64,000 nt of DNA, from the NCBI GenBank assembly GCA_029961685.1, contig JARWKL010000002.1:16150908-16214907 (forward strand), written 5' to 3'. A program made the position numbers and the translations under genes. Shown here one piece after another: positions 20,110 to 31,339 of this stretch. Below the pieces are notes generated by a model. That model did no database searches and had not been told where the DNA came from. It saw only the letters and a program-made list of their open reading frames with translations. The stretch comes from Aristolochia californica. Taxonomy: Eukaryota; Streptophyta; Magnoliopsida; Piperales; Aristolochiaceae. Positions within the stretch are counted from its first letter, which is position 1; the number at the start of each line of letters is the position of its first letter.

Positions 20110-21430
20110 CCTTTTTTAATAGATGTTGCAATGAAGTTGTTGTTATATTGAAAGTTCTTCGTCACTTTTACAGAATGCAATCTGTCTAAAAGATCCTTTT
20201 TATTGGGGATAGGATATCTAATCCATTTAAGGCAGTCATTAAGTGGCTTATAATTTACCTTTAAATGAGGAAATCTTTCTTGCTCAACATTTTTATTAAC
20301 ATAAAATGATGTACAACTCCAAGGAGAGTAGGATTTTCTAATTAATTCATTTTCTAAAAATACTGTAATTTCTTATTTGTAGAGTTCTAGATACTCCTTC
20401 ATTTGACTTGGTTGAGCTTTAGTCTGAATATTTTTTTCATCAAAATTTTCAATATGTGGTCAAGAAACAATATGGTTTGTTTCCCTTCCGAAATGTAGTA
20501 GGACTTATCACTAAAAATTTCAGAAGTAAAGTGTATTTGTATTAATTCTATCTAATCTTTAATCTCAGAAGATTCTAACCTTTGTTCAATTGACAGATAA
20601 CAAATTTCTTCTTGTAAATAATTGATTTGCTTTTCTTTTTGAAAAGATATAATTTTGAGTTCATTGAAGAAACTAGTCTAAGGACCAGATTCAAAAGGGA
20701 AGAATATCAGAACATCTTTAATATGTCCTTCTATACCTTTGTTGGTGATGCCTATAATTGGCATGCTTTTTCTAAGGAAAGGAGTCCCTAGAAATACCTA
20801 TTGAGATAAATTTTAAAAAAGTAAGAAGTCCACAACTAAGCAATTTTCATCACTGTAAATTAAAACATTATTTAATTTATAATTTACATTCTTTCTCTGT
20901 CCACGGGCATTATGGAGACCTTGAGATGTTTTCTCAAAATATTTTGTGTGAATTAATCCTTCCTGAATGCAGTTAAGATCTGCACCACTATCCACTAAGG
21001 CTAGTAAATTATGAAGTACATAATCTTCATTTATTACTACATTAATTTTTTATGTGTCATTATTTATTGAAGACACGGGTAATGGAGGGGAGAAAAAAAA
21101 TTCTTCTTCATTGTCATTTTGAAATTTTGAAAATATTTTATCTTTTTTTTAATTAAAGTTCCAAGATCTTTTACTTCTATTTTTAATAGAGTCACTTCTT
21201 TTTGAAGATCCATAGAAGTGATAGGTTTAGTAGGGGTATGGTTATGGTTTTCCATACGATTCATAACTTCTTTAAGAGAATCAGGTTTCATTTTTAATTT
21301 TTTCTCTTGTTAGTTTTTGTTATGAATTTTATTGACATATTTCTCAATTAATTCTTGTTTTATTAAGGGATCATCTTTATCATCTATTTCTTCTAGTTGA
21401 TCCTTATGTGCCATTTCTGAGATATTTCTC
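20110..21430 (-). pseudogene. Petuvirus-like protease and RT start
   Basis: Minus strand. The protease active site MDSGADLNCIQEGLI starts at 20,995 (DSGA catalytic motif) with a KYFEKTSQGLHNARG block; the ILG-type LGTPFL block follows near 20,780. Further on, RT fingers appear: NYKPLNDCLKWIRYPIPNKK near 20,180-20,260. Upstream (21,291-21,064) is a helical segment starting MKPDSLKEVMNRMENHNHTP. Palm and YVDD are missing. The DSGADLN signature is typical of Petuvirus-like endogenous elements. Confidence 0.7.
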
Positions 21431-22209
21431 AATTAACTTCTTATTTTTATCTTTATTATTTCATTTTTTAAAAGAATTCAAATTTTTTTATCTTTTCCTT
21501 ATCTTTTTGACCTATTTTTTACTTGTGCCTAGTCCATTCCAGTTTGGTCTCGTTTGATTTTGTCTTTAATCATGTTTTTAATCATGCTTTTGATGATGCT
21601 TTAATCGTACTTTTAATCACGCTTTTACTCAGCTTGATTGTTATGATTCTGGGTTAAGTGCTTGGCTTTCCACTATCTACCAGGCCGGTCTTTTGGGTAG
21701 TATTGGCTTGGTGCTTAACATCTTCAAATTAAAAATGATTTGTGCATGTAATCAAAATATGATGCATAAAAAATATTCTATATAAGCATAAGCATGCACA
21801 CACCATAGGGACAAAGAGATATTTTTTTCTTGATGTTCCCCTAGAGGTAGCTATCTCCCAAGAACCCTTTCTTGGTAAAATTTCATCTATTACACTCTAA
21901 TAGCTTGAAAAATACAAGTAGATTACGACTCTCATTGGCCACATGTAGCTCAATACACGATTTTTACAACAACCAATCTCCCCAAAAGATTGCTACTAGA
22001 TTCGAGCTCTTGCTATGCATTTCTATCTAAATTCACAAGTTCTAGATGAACATTTCACAAATTCCTAAAATAAAAGGAAAAGTTTACACCCTTACTTGAA
22101 GAGATGCTTCACCTTGAGAGTTTCATGCTACCTCCTCCTTGAAGCATGTTGTGGTATGATCAAGGAGCTTATACTATGATGCATGTTGTGGTATGATCAA
22201 GGAGCCACT

Positions 22210-22770
22210 CGAACTAGTTGTTAATTTCCCGTTGGCAAAAATCAGACTATTGATTGATCGATTAATGGTAAGTGACTATGGTTGATCGATCATTCTTTAT
22301 ATTTCTGGCTTCCATAGTTTTGGATGATCCATCATAGTCAGTGACAAATCGATCATTCAAATGTCAGATAAAAATATATGTCTTTATAAAGCACAGAAAT
22401 TTCTCTTTAAGTGTTTTTAACTAATATGTATGATGATTCTAAACATGTGTATATGCTAAATAAATCCTAAAGCTCCGATTTCACAAGTACTTAAGGACTA
22501 GGAGTTAGAATACTCTCTTACATAAATTTACTGAGTTTAAATGTTTGCCTTGATGCTTGAACACAAGTCTTCTCGTTGTCTTCTTCCTTGTGGATGCTTC
22601 CTCCAGAGACATTCTTCAACATTGCTTGAGGTCTTCATTTTGCCTTTGAAGTTTTAGACATTGAGATGCTCTTGAAAATTAAGTATCTGAAAGACTAGAT
22701 TTGCTAGTTACAATTAAATTTTTTTATCATCAAAATCAATGTGGGAGTCAACCTACGACCAACACTTAGT
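22210..22770 (-). repeat. LTR-like segment, inverted partner of 16,501-17,045
   Basis: Minus-strand reading gives a GTTGACTCCCACATTGATTT block and GATCGATCA-rich motifs like those in 16,501-17,045. The two lie on opposite sides of the Petuvirus-like pieces in inverted orientation. No target duplication could be established. Confidence 0.4.
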
Positions 22771-22902
22771 GTATTTGGACTGATTTATGAATGTGTTTTT
22801 TTCAATTTGCATTACTTGAAGTTAAAGGAAGAATGTGAGTTCATCCATTAAACTCATTTCAAACTCATTCTTCATTACACTAATAAATTGTTGACATTGA
22901 GA

Positions 22903-23471
22903 GGGGAGAGAGAAAGAAAAAAGAGAAAAATAGAAAAACTCTCGGGTAGAAAGAAAAGAGAAGGAAAATAAGAGAGATTAGAGATAGAGTACTTCACAAA
23001 AGAGAGGAGAAAAAAAGAAGTAGCTTGCTTGAATAATTCCGAGTTAAAATCACCTCTATTTATAGTTGAGGAGGTGATAGAGTCCATGTACAACTAACCT
23101 TAGGACTCCTAATTACATTCCAACTAGAACTCTCTAAGATAACCCTATTATGATAAGATTACATTATCTATTTAAGAGACTAATTTAACTCAACTACAAC
23201 ACCTTCTTTAAGGACGTGAATCAAGCTAGAGAGCCAGCTCTTGGCCTTATCCTGTGGGTTCCACATGATCTTCCAACTCATGTAGATAGAGATACCAGCT
23301 CGTGGTATCTTTGTGTGTCCCACTTGATCTTCAAATCTTCTATTTAATTCCAGCACATGTTCCTTATATCTTAGCTAGAGCCACTTTGTATGAGGACACT
23401 TGTTGACACCTCTCGAGCTCATGGTGGGTCCCACCTGCTTGTGGGGCCATGGTGGGTCCCACATTGTAACA
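22903..23471 (-). mobile_element. Copia-2 3' LTR (minus orientation), end truncated
   Basis: Minus-sense start TGTTACAATGTGGGACCCAC at 23,471; contains TATAAATAGAGG (about 23,053-23,066). The last roughly 40 bp of the LTR, present in the 5' LTR from 34,602, are replaced by unrelated sequence left of 22,903. The polypurine tract beside it has become a run of 23 C (23,472-23,494). Confidence 0.75.
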
Positions 23472-23494
23472 CCCCCCCCCCCCCCCCCCCCCCC

Positions 23495-24960
23495 TCCAAC
23501 TTGGGGGTGAGAAAACATCGTAGATGCCCAGCTTGCTGCAAATGTTGGACTAAATTTTGTGAGTGATTGGTTTGGTGAGAATGTCTGGAACCTGGTTCTG
23601 TGAAGATACACACTGGAGAGAAAAGATTCTGGCAGTGAATTTTTCTCGTATGAAGTGGCAGACTATTTCTATATGCTTTGTTCTCTCATGGAAGACTGGA
23701 TTTGATGTGATATGAATTGCAGCCTGATTCTTACAATATAGATTCATAGGAGTTTCTTTGTAAAAACCCAGTTCAGTTAGGAGAGATCTGATCCATAGGA
23801 GTTCACTGACTATGTGTGCCATGGCTCTGTACTCTGCTAATGCACTAGACCTTGCAACTACATTCTGTTTCTCGCTCCTCCATGTAACCAAGTTTCTCCC
23901 AATCATCGTATAATATCCTGAAGTAGATTTTTTGTCATCCGGGAATCCGGCCCAGTCTACATCTGAGAATCCTTCGATGTTCAAGTATCCATGATTTTTA
24001 TAGAAGATCCCTCTTTCTGGTGCTCCTTTAAGATATCGTAATATCCATTCTAGTTCTTTCTAATGACCGAGTTGTGATTTGTGCATATATTGACTTACCA
24101 CACTGACTAGATATGAAATATTTGGCCTCGTTATGCAGAGATAAAAAAAGTCTTCCCACCAATCTTTGATATTTTCTGACATCTACTTCTTCTCTATTAC
24201 TTGCATATAATTTTTCATTCAAGTCCATAGGAGTTTCTACTAGTCTACATCCCAACATTCTGGTCTCCTCCAGTAGGTCAAGGACATACTTCCTTTGAGA
24301 TAATATAATTCCATGTCTGAGCAGTAGAGTGATCTCTGGAGATCCTTTGTAGTACTTCATTACCCAAAAAATATTTGAGTAGTGCGAGATCTTTTGTCTT
24401 GAATTTAGTACATATCCTTTCTTTTATCTTTTGGATTCCCTCAGGATCACTGCCACTTATAATAATATCATCAACATATACGACTAGAATTACCTTGTCC
24501 TTCAGTGTGTCTTTAATAAAGATAGAGTGATCTCCAAAGCATCTGTTTAATCCTACCCATATGAGTGCTTGGCTAAAATTTTCAAACCATGCACGAGGCG
24601 ACTATTTGAGACCATAAATAGATTTTTGTAGTGGACATACGAACTCCCCCTCAGCAACATACCCAGGTGGTTGCTGCATATAAATTCCCTCCTTTATATC
24701 CCCATTCAAAAAAATATTTTTGACATCAAGTTGATAGACCTGCCAGAGATAATAACAAACGTACCGAGTTTAATTTAGTCACTGGAGAGAAGGTTACATC
24801 ATAATCAATGCCATAACATTGTGTATAGCCTTTAGAAACAAGGTTAGCTTTCAACCGAACCACGGACCCTTTCGGATTGTGTTTCACAATAAATTCCCAT
24901 TTACAACCAACATGTTTCTTATCTGAAGGAAGTGGGACTAGAGCCCATGTCTGATTTTCA
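23495..24960 (-). pseudogene. Copia-2 reverse transcriptase and RNase H
   Basis: RNase H is open from 23,984 to 23,550: [62 protein letters not shown] lies upstream in minus sense with YVDDIIISGSD at about 24,450-24,485 and the region from 24,360. Stops and frameshifts occur between RT and RNase H. These enzymes copy element RNA to DNA. The sequence is closely related to copia-3 (59,700-61,180). Confidence 0.75.
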
Positions 24961-24977
24961 TAAAGGGCATGCGTTTC

Positions 24978-25690
24978 TTAATCCATAGCCGCCTCCCACC
25001 CTAAATGTTTAAGAGCCTTCTGATAGGAATGTGGTATAGGTACGAAGGAAATAGCCGATAGAAATTGACAACAAACAGGGGATAGATGATGATGAGACAC
25101 AAAGTTTGTTATGGGATGAGAAGTAGAAGGCATGATGCATGATCTGGGCTCTTTCCTAGCAGTAATAGGACGAGTATCATATTCTGGGCTAAAAATAATC
25201 GGAGAAGATGGACTTACTTCGGTATGATCCGACAACTCAACAGGTGTGGTGTCAACCAGTGTTTCTAGGGGCTGAGTAGTTTCTGTAGCACGGGGCACAA
25301 CCGGTCGAGGAGAACCTGGTACATTAGATAAACCTGTAGGAGCATTATCAGAACAATATGGAGAGTCTTCAAAAAAAGTGACATCCCTAGACACAAGAAA
25401 ACGCTGAAGAGAGGGATTATAGCAAACATAACCCTTTTGTGTGCGAGAGTATCCTAAGAAGATACACTTCACAGATTTGGGATCAAGTTTACTTAGTTTT
25501 AGGGAGGAAATATGGACAAATCATTAACAACCGAAGACTCTCAAGGGCATTGAAAAAGGATCATCATCAGGTAATAATAGAAAGTAGGGAGATTTTTTAC
25601 TAAGAATGGAAGAGGCTAACCGGTTTATAAGGAAACATGAGGTAAGAACTGCATGCGTCTAATAAAAGTTTGGAACTTGCATCTCATATA
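24978..25690 (-). pseudogene. Copia-2 integrase C-terminus and linker
   Basis: Open 25,472-24,978: KCIFLGYSRTQKGYVCYNPS is the conserved copia integrase tail, followed by a Pro/Ser/Thr-rich linker to RT. Sequence up to 25,690 (minus sense RLVFG/YLLP type blocks) links to the integrase core, which resumes at 27,100 after an inserted DNA element. Copia-3 carries the uninterrupted version. Confidence 0.7.
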
Positions 25691-27096
25691 GGGGGGGTTA
25701 GTGCCCCAAAGTGGATTCTTGAAGATCAAGTCATGTCCAGCATGAAGATCATGTCATGTCATGTACATGAAGATCAGGTAAGAATTTGTGTTAGTGTTGA
25801 CGACTTCATGTGCACTGGAAAACAGTTTCCAGTGTTAGTGTCCCAACATGAGAAAAACATAAAAAACAAGAGAATTTCTAAACCTTTACAGTGCACTTAA
25901 TTACAACATAATCCTTAAACCCCAAATTAGGTAAAACAACCATTATTACTACACGAATAAGTTATTTAATGTATAATTAAATATACTAATATATTTATTA
26001 ATTGAATTAGATATTTTATTATACATTAATATGGTAATTACATGAGCCAATGAAATACCTACACAATTAATTACAAATAATAAATAAATAACATTATAAA
26101 TAACAAAAACGAAAGTAATACGTTGAGTTATTAATTTATTAATAACATATGATATACTTTAACCTAAAAATGAATAATTTAAGAGAAAAAATTGATCTAA
26201 TCATAACTTTAACACACTATATATTTGTACATAATATATTTTATGTATTATTAATTATTAATATATTATCACAAAATTTAAAACTATTGGTTTAATTAAC
26301 TATAGCAATCGGATAATTATGCCAAAAATAATTTATCAAATATTTGTTTTAACAATATTTTAATTATGACTATTAAATCACTATTTTAATATAGTAACTG
26401 TAAAATAAATATATTAAATAAAAAAAATTATTTTATAAATAAAAATTATAAATTAATAATTTTTATGACGATAGTTTAATTTTTCCTAACTTAGGAAAAA
26501 TTAAACCATCGTCGTCTTCCTCAGCTGCGAGCCAAAGGGCAACGACGATGGCGACGGGGACGGGCTAATAGGCGACGGCGACGGCCAGCGACGACGGCGG
26601 GCAACGACGATGGCGACGGGGACGGGCTAGTAGGCGACGGCGACGGCCAACGACGATGGCGGTCAACGACGACGGCGACGGCCGGCAACGGAACGAGAGA
26701 GGGTTGCGGCAACACCGAGAGAGGGTTGCGGGAACGAGAGACGGTTGCGGAAAGAGAGAGGGCTACGGCAACACCGAGAGAGGGCTCCGGCAACACCGAG
26801 AGAGGGTTGTGGAAGGAGAGAGGGCTGTGGAAATGAAATGGCAAAGAGGGTGTGCGGCAGAGAGCCCCCCGAGAGACAGCCCCGCTCGACGAGAGAGAGC
26901 CCGCGCGAGAGTCATGTAGATGATTCTCAAAATCGGGCGGAAAGCACTTTCCGCCCGTTACTCTTGAGACATGAACTCTTGAGTTATGTATCTTCATGTA
27001 CATGACATGAATTTTGGCTCTCCCTAACGACATCAGGACATGAACTGCGTAATGCGCATGAAGATCATGTCCTGAGTCATGTGCACTAACCCCCCC
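25691..27096. mobile_element. Non-autonomous PIF/Harbinger-like element
   Basis: Ends GGGGGGGTTAGTGC and GCACTAACCCCCCC are inverted repeats. ATA flanks both sides (25,688-25,690 and 27,097-27,099). The uninterrupted copia-3 copy near 58,960 carries one ATA, so this is a verified 3-bp target duplication. Inside are an AT-rich part (about 25,900-26,500) and a GC-rich part (26,510-26,920) with CGACGG and GAGAGAGGG repeats. No transposase. The terminal motif matches the 5 kb element at 28,237. Confidence 0.85.
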
Positions 27097-27099
27097 ATA

Positions 27100-27700
27100 G
27101 TAAACCCCGAGCTACCTCAAGAATATGATGGTTCTTCTGTTATGCTACACCATTTTGTTGAGGGGTGTAGGCACATGATGTCCGATGAATAATGCCATTT
27201 TCTTCACAAAATGAGTCAAGATCTTTGGATGTGTATTTTTTGGCATTATTCGACTGAAGGACTTTAATTTTCTACCCAAACTGAGTGAGTACCATTGCAT
27301 AAAATTATTTAAATATCAATGGTATTTCAGAACGCTCTTTAAACATAAATAACCAAGTGGTACAAGTGAAGTCATCAATGAATGTAATAAAATATTTCAC
27401 TTGAGAAATGTTGGAGACACTCAAGGGTCCCCAGACATCAGTATGAATTAACAAAAAAGGAGAGACACTTTTAATTTCTGGACGAGGTGAGTATGTAGAC
27501 CTCTGATGTTTACTCATTTGACATGCTTCACAATGAAGGTCCGACCACACTTTAGGAAAAATATGATGAAGAGATTGGGCTGACGGATGTCCCGACCGGC
27601 TATGCCACAACCTGGTTTCAGTGTCACAGGTGGATGCAGTATTTATTTGTGGCACATCCAGGTAGTGGATCCCCCCCTTGTTCACGGCCTCCACTTATCA
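27100..27700 (-). pseudogene. Copia-2 integrase core and GAG-pre-integrase
   Basis: Open 27,694-27,305: RLWHSRSGHPSAQSLHHIF with CEACQMSKHQRSTY is the zinc-binding GAG-pre-integrase motif; LIHTDVWGPLSVSNISQVKY and FITFIDDFTCTTWLFMF are the integrase core with catalytic Asp. The frame continues toward 27,100 with stops. The enzyme would insert element DNA into the genome. Confidence 0.75.
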
Positions 27701-27776
27701 CCCGCTTCATTGTAAGATCATGAAACACACATGAAATGGGTGAGAGAGTGATAGAGCAATTAAAATGTTTAATGAG

Positions 27777-28073
27777 CTAACTAACCGATAAAATATTCAA
27801 AGGGAAAGTAAGAACACATAGGAAATTAGTTAGCGGAAGTGATGGTGTAAAAAAAGTGGATCCTTTCCCTTGAACATTATTTTGTGAACCATCAGCAATG
27901 GTAACAAATTTATGTGAAAGACATGGAGAAACTAAGTATAGTAGATGTCTATTACCTATAAGATGCTTGGAGGCTCCTGAGTCAATTATCCAGGATGAAG
28001 AAGAGGCAAAAACTATACCTGAAGTGGTGGTGGCAGCGGTTGGTGAAGAAGTACTTGGGGAGGACCCCATCAT
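27777..28073 (-). pseudogene. Copia-2 aspartic protease
   Basis: A 98-codon frame with WIIDSGASKHLIGNRHLLY, the copia protease active site (DSGA). It releases Gag, integrase and RT from the polyprotein. A Thr/Ser-rich stretch precedes it. The Harbinger element (28,237) lies just upstream, in the gag zinc-knuckle codons. Confidence 0.75.
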
Positions 28074-28399
28074 GGTCTTTATTTTCTAGAATAGTTCATA
28101 GTTTTCATCAATAAAAGTATGTTTTGCAGTTGTTTTGGTAGACTGCTCTACTTTTGTATCACTCAGTAAGGCTTGGCTAGCCTTATTCTCATTAGCTTTA
28201 TAACATCTTTCGTGAGAGTGACCCAATCTACCACATGGGGGGGTTAGTCAACTTGAAGTCCGAGATGATCTTCAACCGCATGATGCCCTTCAACACTTGA
28301 AGTTGTTAGTGGAGCGTAGATGACATTTCATCTAGATGCAAGGGATGAAGCGGTCCTTCATCTCCACAGTTTAAAATCCTTCATCTCAAAGAAGGCCAT

Positions 28400-28850
28400 A
28401 TTTGATCTTCTTTGAGTTGAAGGACACGCGACTCTTGCTTGTCCCCCCTCTCTCTCCTCACACACCCCTCTCTCGCGCGTCCTCATTTCCCTTTTTTTCT
28501 TCCTCTCTCCTGCACTCCCTCTCTTGTCTCCATGCGCCCCCGATGTCGTTGTTGCCTCTCTTCTCTAAAAATTCTCGTCTCCGGCCTCCGTCTCTCTGTC
28601 ATCTCTCGGACTCGCCCTGTCTCTCGCACCCCCTCTCTCGTCTCCGTGCCTCCCTCTCTTCTCTCGGACTCGCTCTCCGTTTTTCTCTCTTGCTTCTCTC
28701 TCTCTCTCTTATCCCTCTCGACCTCCCTTTCTTCTCTCTCTTCTCCCTTTTAGCCTCCCACTCCCTTCTCTCTCTGACTATTCTCCTTTCCCCCAAAATA
28801 CCTTCCGATTTCGTTCAATTTCCCCATTTCAATTTTCTTTTTTGACATTT
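28400..28850 (+). other. CT-rich leader of the Harbinger element
   Basis: A pyrimidine-rich stretch (TCTCTC, CCCTCTCT) in the 5' part of the element. It is open in two frames only because of its composition; I do not call a gene. It could be a promoter-proximal CT tract. Confidence 0.5.
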
Positions 28851-28954
28851 GGGCATCGATTGCTTAATTTCTACTTCGATTAGGCATCGATTTCCCCATT
28901 CGGCATCGATTTCACCTTTCAAATTCGGTTTTCCCAAAATTTCAGAAGGTATGA

Positions 28955-29635
28955 CTAAACCCTAATTTTGTTTTTCATTAAATTAGTGTTTTATTTGATT
29001 TAATTTTATTTTCAATGCCTAATTGGGGGTTATTTGTGCATAATTGTGGGATTTAGGGTTACGGTTTAGGGTCAAAATTCTTGATTCGTGTTTGGGATTA
29101 TTTTTAGGGTTTGGTGCTCAGTATTTAAGGGTCCTGTAATTAGGGTTTAGGGTTTATGGTTAAGGATTTAGGGTCTTTTAGGGATTCAGGTTTTTAAGGT
29201 TTAGGGGGGTTTAGGGTTTTTAAGGTTTTGGGGGTTTTGTGTTTTTCAGTTCTAGGGTTTTTTGGGTTTAGGGTCTGGAATTAGGGTGTAGGGTTAAGGG
29301 TTTAGGGCTTTTAAGGTATTAAGTTCTGGAATTAGTGTTTAGGGTCTAGAGTTTAGTAGGTGATAGGGTTTAGGGTTTAATGGTTTAGGGTTTTTAAGGT
29401 TTTGGGGGTTTTGTGTTTTTAAGCTCTAGGGTTTTTTGGGTTTAGGGTCTGGAATTATGGTGTAGGGTTTAGGGTTTAGGGTTTAGGACTTCTAAGGTTT
29501 TGGAGGTCTAGGGTTTAGGGTATTATGTTATGGAATTAGTGTTTAGGGTTTAGAGTTTAGTAGGTGATAGGATTTAACTTTATGGTTTGATGGTTTATTG
29601 TTTATGGTTTAGGTTTTATTAGGGTTTTTTTAGTC
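28955..29635 (+). repeat. Telomere-like (TTTAGGG-type) degenerate repeats
   Basis: Dense GGTTTAGGG, TTTAGGGTTTAGGG and GGGTTTTTAAGGTTTT units. An internal duplication of about 175 bp is visible: the block at about 29,212-29,300 recurs at about 29,388-29,475. These lie between the CT-rich leader and ORF1 of the Harbinger element. Confidence 0.75.
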
Positions 29636-30022
29636 CAATTCAAATAAGGATGAGTTGCCTACATGAGCGTCCATTAGCCAACAAAACTCGTGCCCTATCA
29701 TTGACGAGGTACAGTTCATAGTGACTGCAAAATTATATGGGGTTCTACCAGAGGTGTTCAGTGAATTTTGACTTGATGTGTGTGTTTTCTTATTGTTTAG
29801 TGCATATGAAGTAGTGAAAATAGTTTAATTAATTTTGAAATGTTTGAGAATGTTGTTGAGAATTTTTGAAGTGCTATTGAATGTTTTTGCCATGTGGTGA
29901 GGAGATTTGGATGTTATACATATCCACCACATGGTATTCTATTTTTTATGGTTTGAGTTTCTGTGATGGGTAAAGGTTGTCTGATAAAGTTTTTTCCATG
30001 AGGACTCGGATTTAGATTAAAC

Positions 30023-31015
30023 ATGGCTGCAAGAAGACAACCAACTGGTCGACCATATGACATTTGGACCTTCGAAGACGATAGCAAAATGCTCGATCTC
30101 TTGGTCGAGCAGGTTAATCTAGGGAACAAGTTGCCTAACAGGGTATGGAAGCATGAGGTATATATGGACTGTGTTAATAAGTTCATTGAAGACGCAGTCA
30201 AAAAAAAAACTGTTGAGCAGGTGAAGAATCGACCAAGATCATAGAAGAAAACATACCAAACGATAGCATGCTGTATCAACACTAGTGGGTTCGGTTGGGA
30301 TGCAACCACACAACGAGTTACTACATTTAATTCTGTATGGCTTGACTACATAAAGGTCAGTAAATCATGATATACTATAAAATATTTTTTATGTTTTCCA
30401 CGTTAGTATAACTCTATTCCTAGATGAATAAAGGATGTTTTATTCTTGTAGGAGCATAAAGATGCTGAGAAGTACAGACGTGAAGGCTGCCCCCTGTACG
30501 ACAAATTAGCTATGGTGGTGGGAAACACAATAGTCGTAGGGTTAGGAGGTACAACCTTTGTAGATCAGGGTGATGAACTCATCCGTGAATCGAAACATGT
30601 CCCGATGGATGAACCCGAGGATGTTGATATAGTTAGGGATACTCCATTGCCATTATTAAGCATGGATGAGTCTCCAGGTAATCAATCTGAAAGAAGTAAG
30701 CGGTCATCTTCAAGTCATCGTAGAAAGAGAACCGAAATACCCGATGATGACACTAGTAGATTCATTGATGCAATGGATCAAATAGCTCAGACATTTGAGA
30801 ATTTCATGATGAAGCCTAAAGAGAAAGAGCCCGATATTGAAAGAGATTGGATCAAAGCCCTCAGGGAAATCTTGGACTTGTTTTCAGAATTGAAGTTTCG
30901 CATTCCTTTATGGTTGGATATGCCAAGTAAGCAGGTCATGTTCACGGAGATGACAGTGGAAGAGTGGGTCGAGTGGCTTAATTTTTTTTTGAAAACTAAA
31001 TATAATGCGTCATAA
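30023..31015 (+). pseudogene. Harbinger ORF1, Myb/SANT-like DNA-binding protein
   Basis: Starts at ATG 30,023 (MAARRQPTGRPYDIWTFEDD), with a Myb/SANT-like trihelical domain in the first 110 residues: WTFEDDSKMLDLLVEQVNLG, then SGFGWDATTQRVT and a VWLDYIK end at 30,353. A GTCAGT donor and TTCTTGTAG acceptor (about 30,452) define an intron of about 98 bp. Exon 2 gives EHKDAEKYRREGCPLYDKLA and an acidic Ser-rich tail to TAA 31,015. One in-frame TAG (30,242) interrupts exon 1. This resembles L10-interacting-MYB-like ORF1 proteins that assist PIF/Harbinger transposases. Confidence 0.75.
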
Positions 31016-31339
31016 ATACACTATTCTTTTGGAATATTGTTATGCCTTAGGTATGATGTGTGTGAATTATGATATTGCACGACTTATTAGTAAGGGTAGT
31101 ATTTAAATTTGATATGTTGTTGTGTTTATATATTGCATGGATGAATATGGTAGATGAATATGGATGTGGACAATTAAATGAATATGGTTACGTAGGGATG
31201 TGATTGAATGTAGGATGTGGGAATGTGGTTGAATATGGTTGTGTATAGGTGTGATTGCAAATAGGTTATGATTGAAGATTGATGTTTACTTGTGTTTATG
31301 ACATTTAGGCGATTGAATTTTTAGATTTCCAAGGATACT

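Noticed and set aside
22241..22380. GATCGATCA palindromes as a possible operator or origin
   Set aside because: They also occur at 16,945-17,020 in a related LTR-like segment and fit retroelement sequence better.
26521..27033. Long frames on both strands with Arg/Ser/Pro-rich products
   Set aside because: They follow from the GC-rich CGACGG and GAGAGAGGG repeats; both strands are open and there is no domain.
28402..28845. 147-codon Leu/Ser/Pro-rich frame
   Set aside because: A pyrimidine-rich tract is open by composition in more than one frame; it is leader sequence of the Harbinger element.
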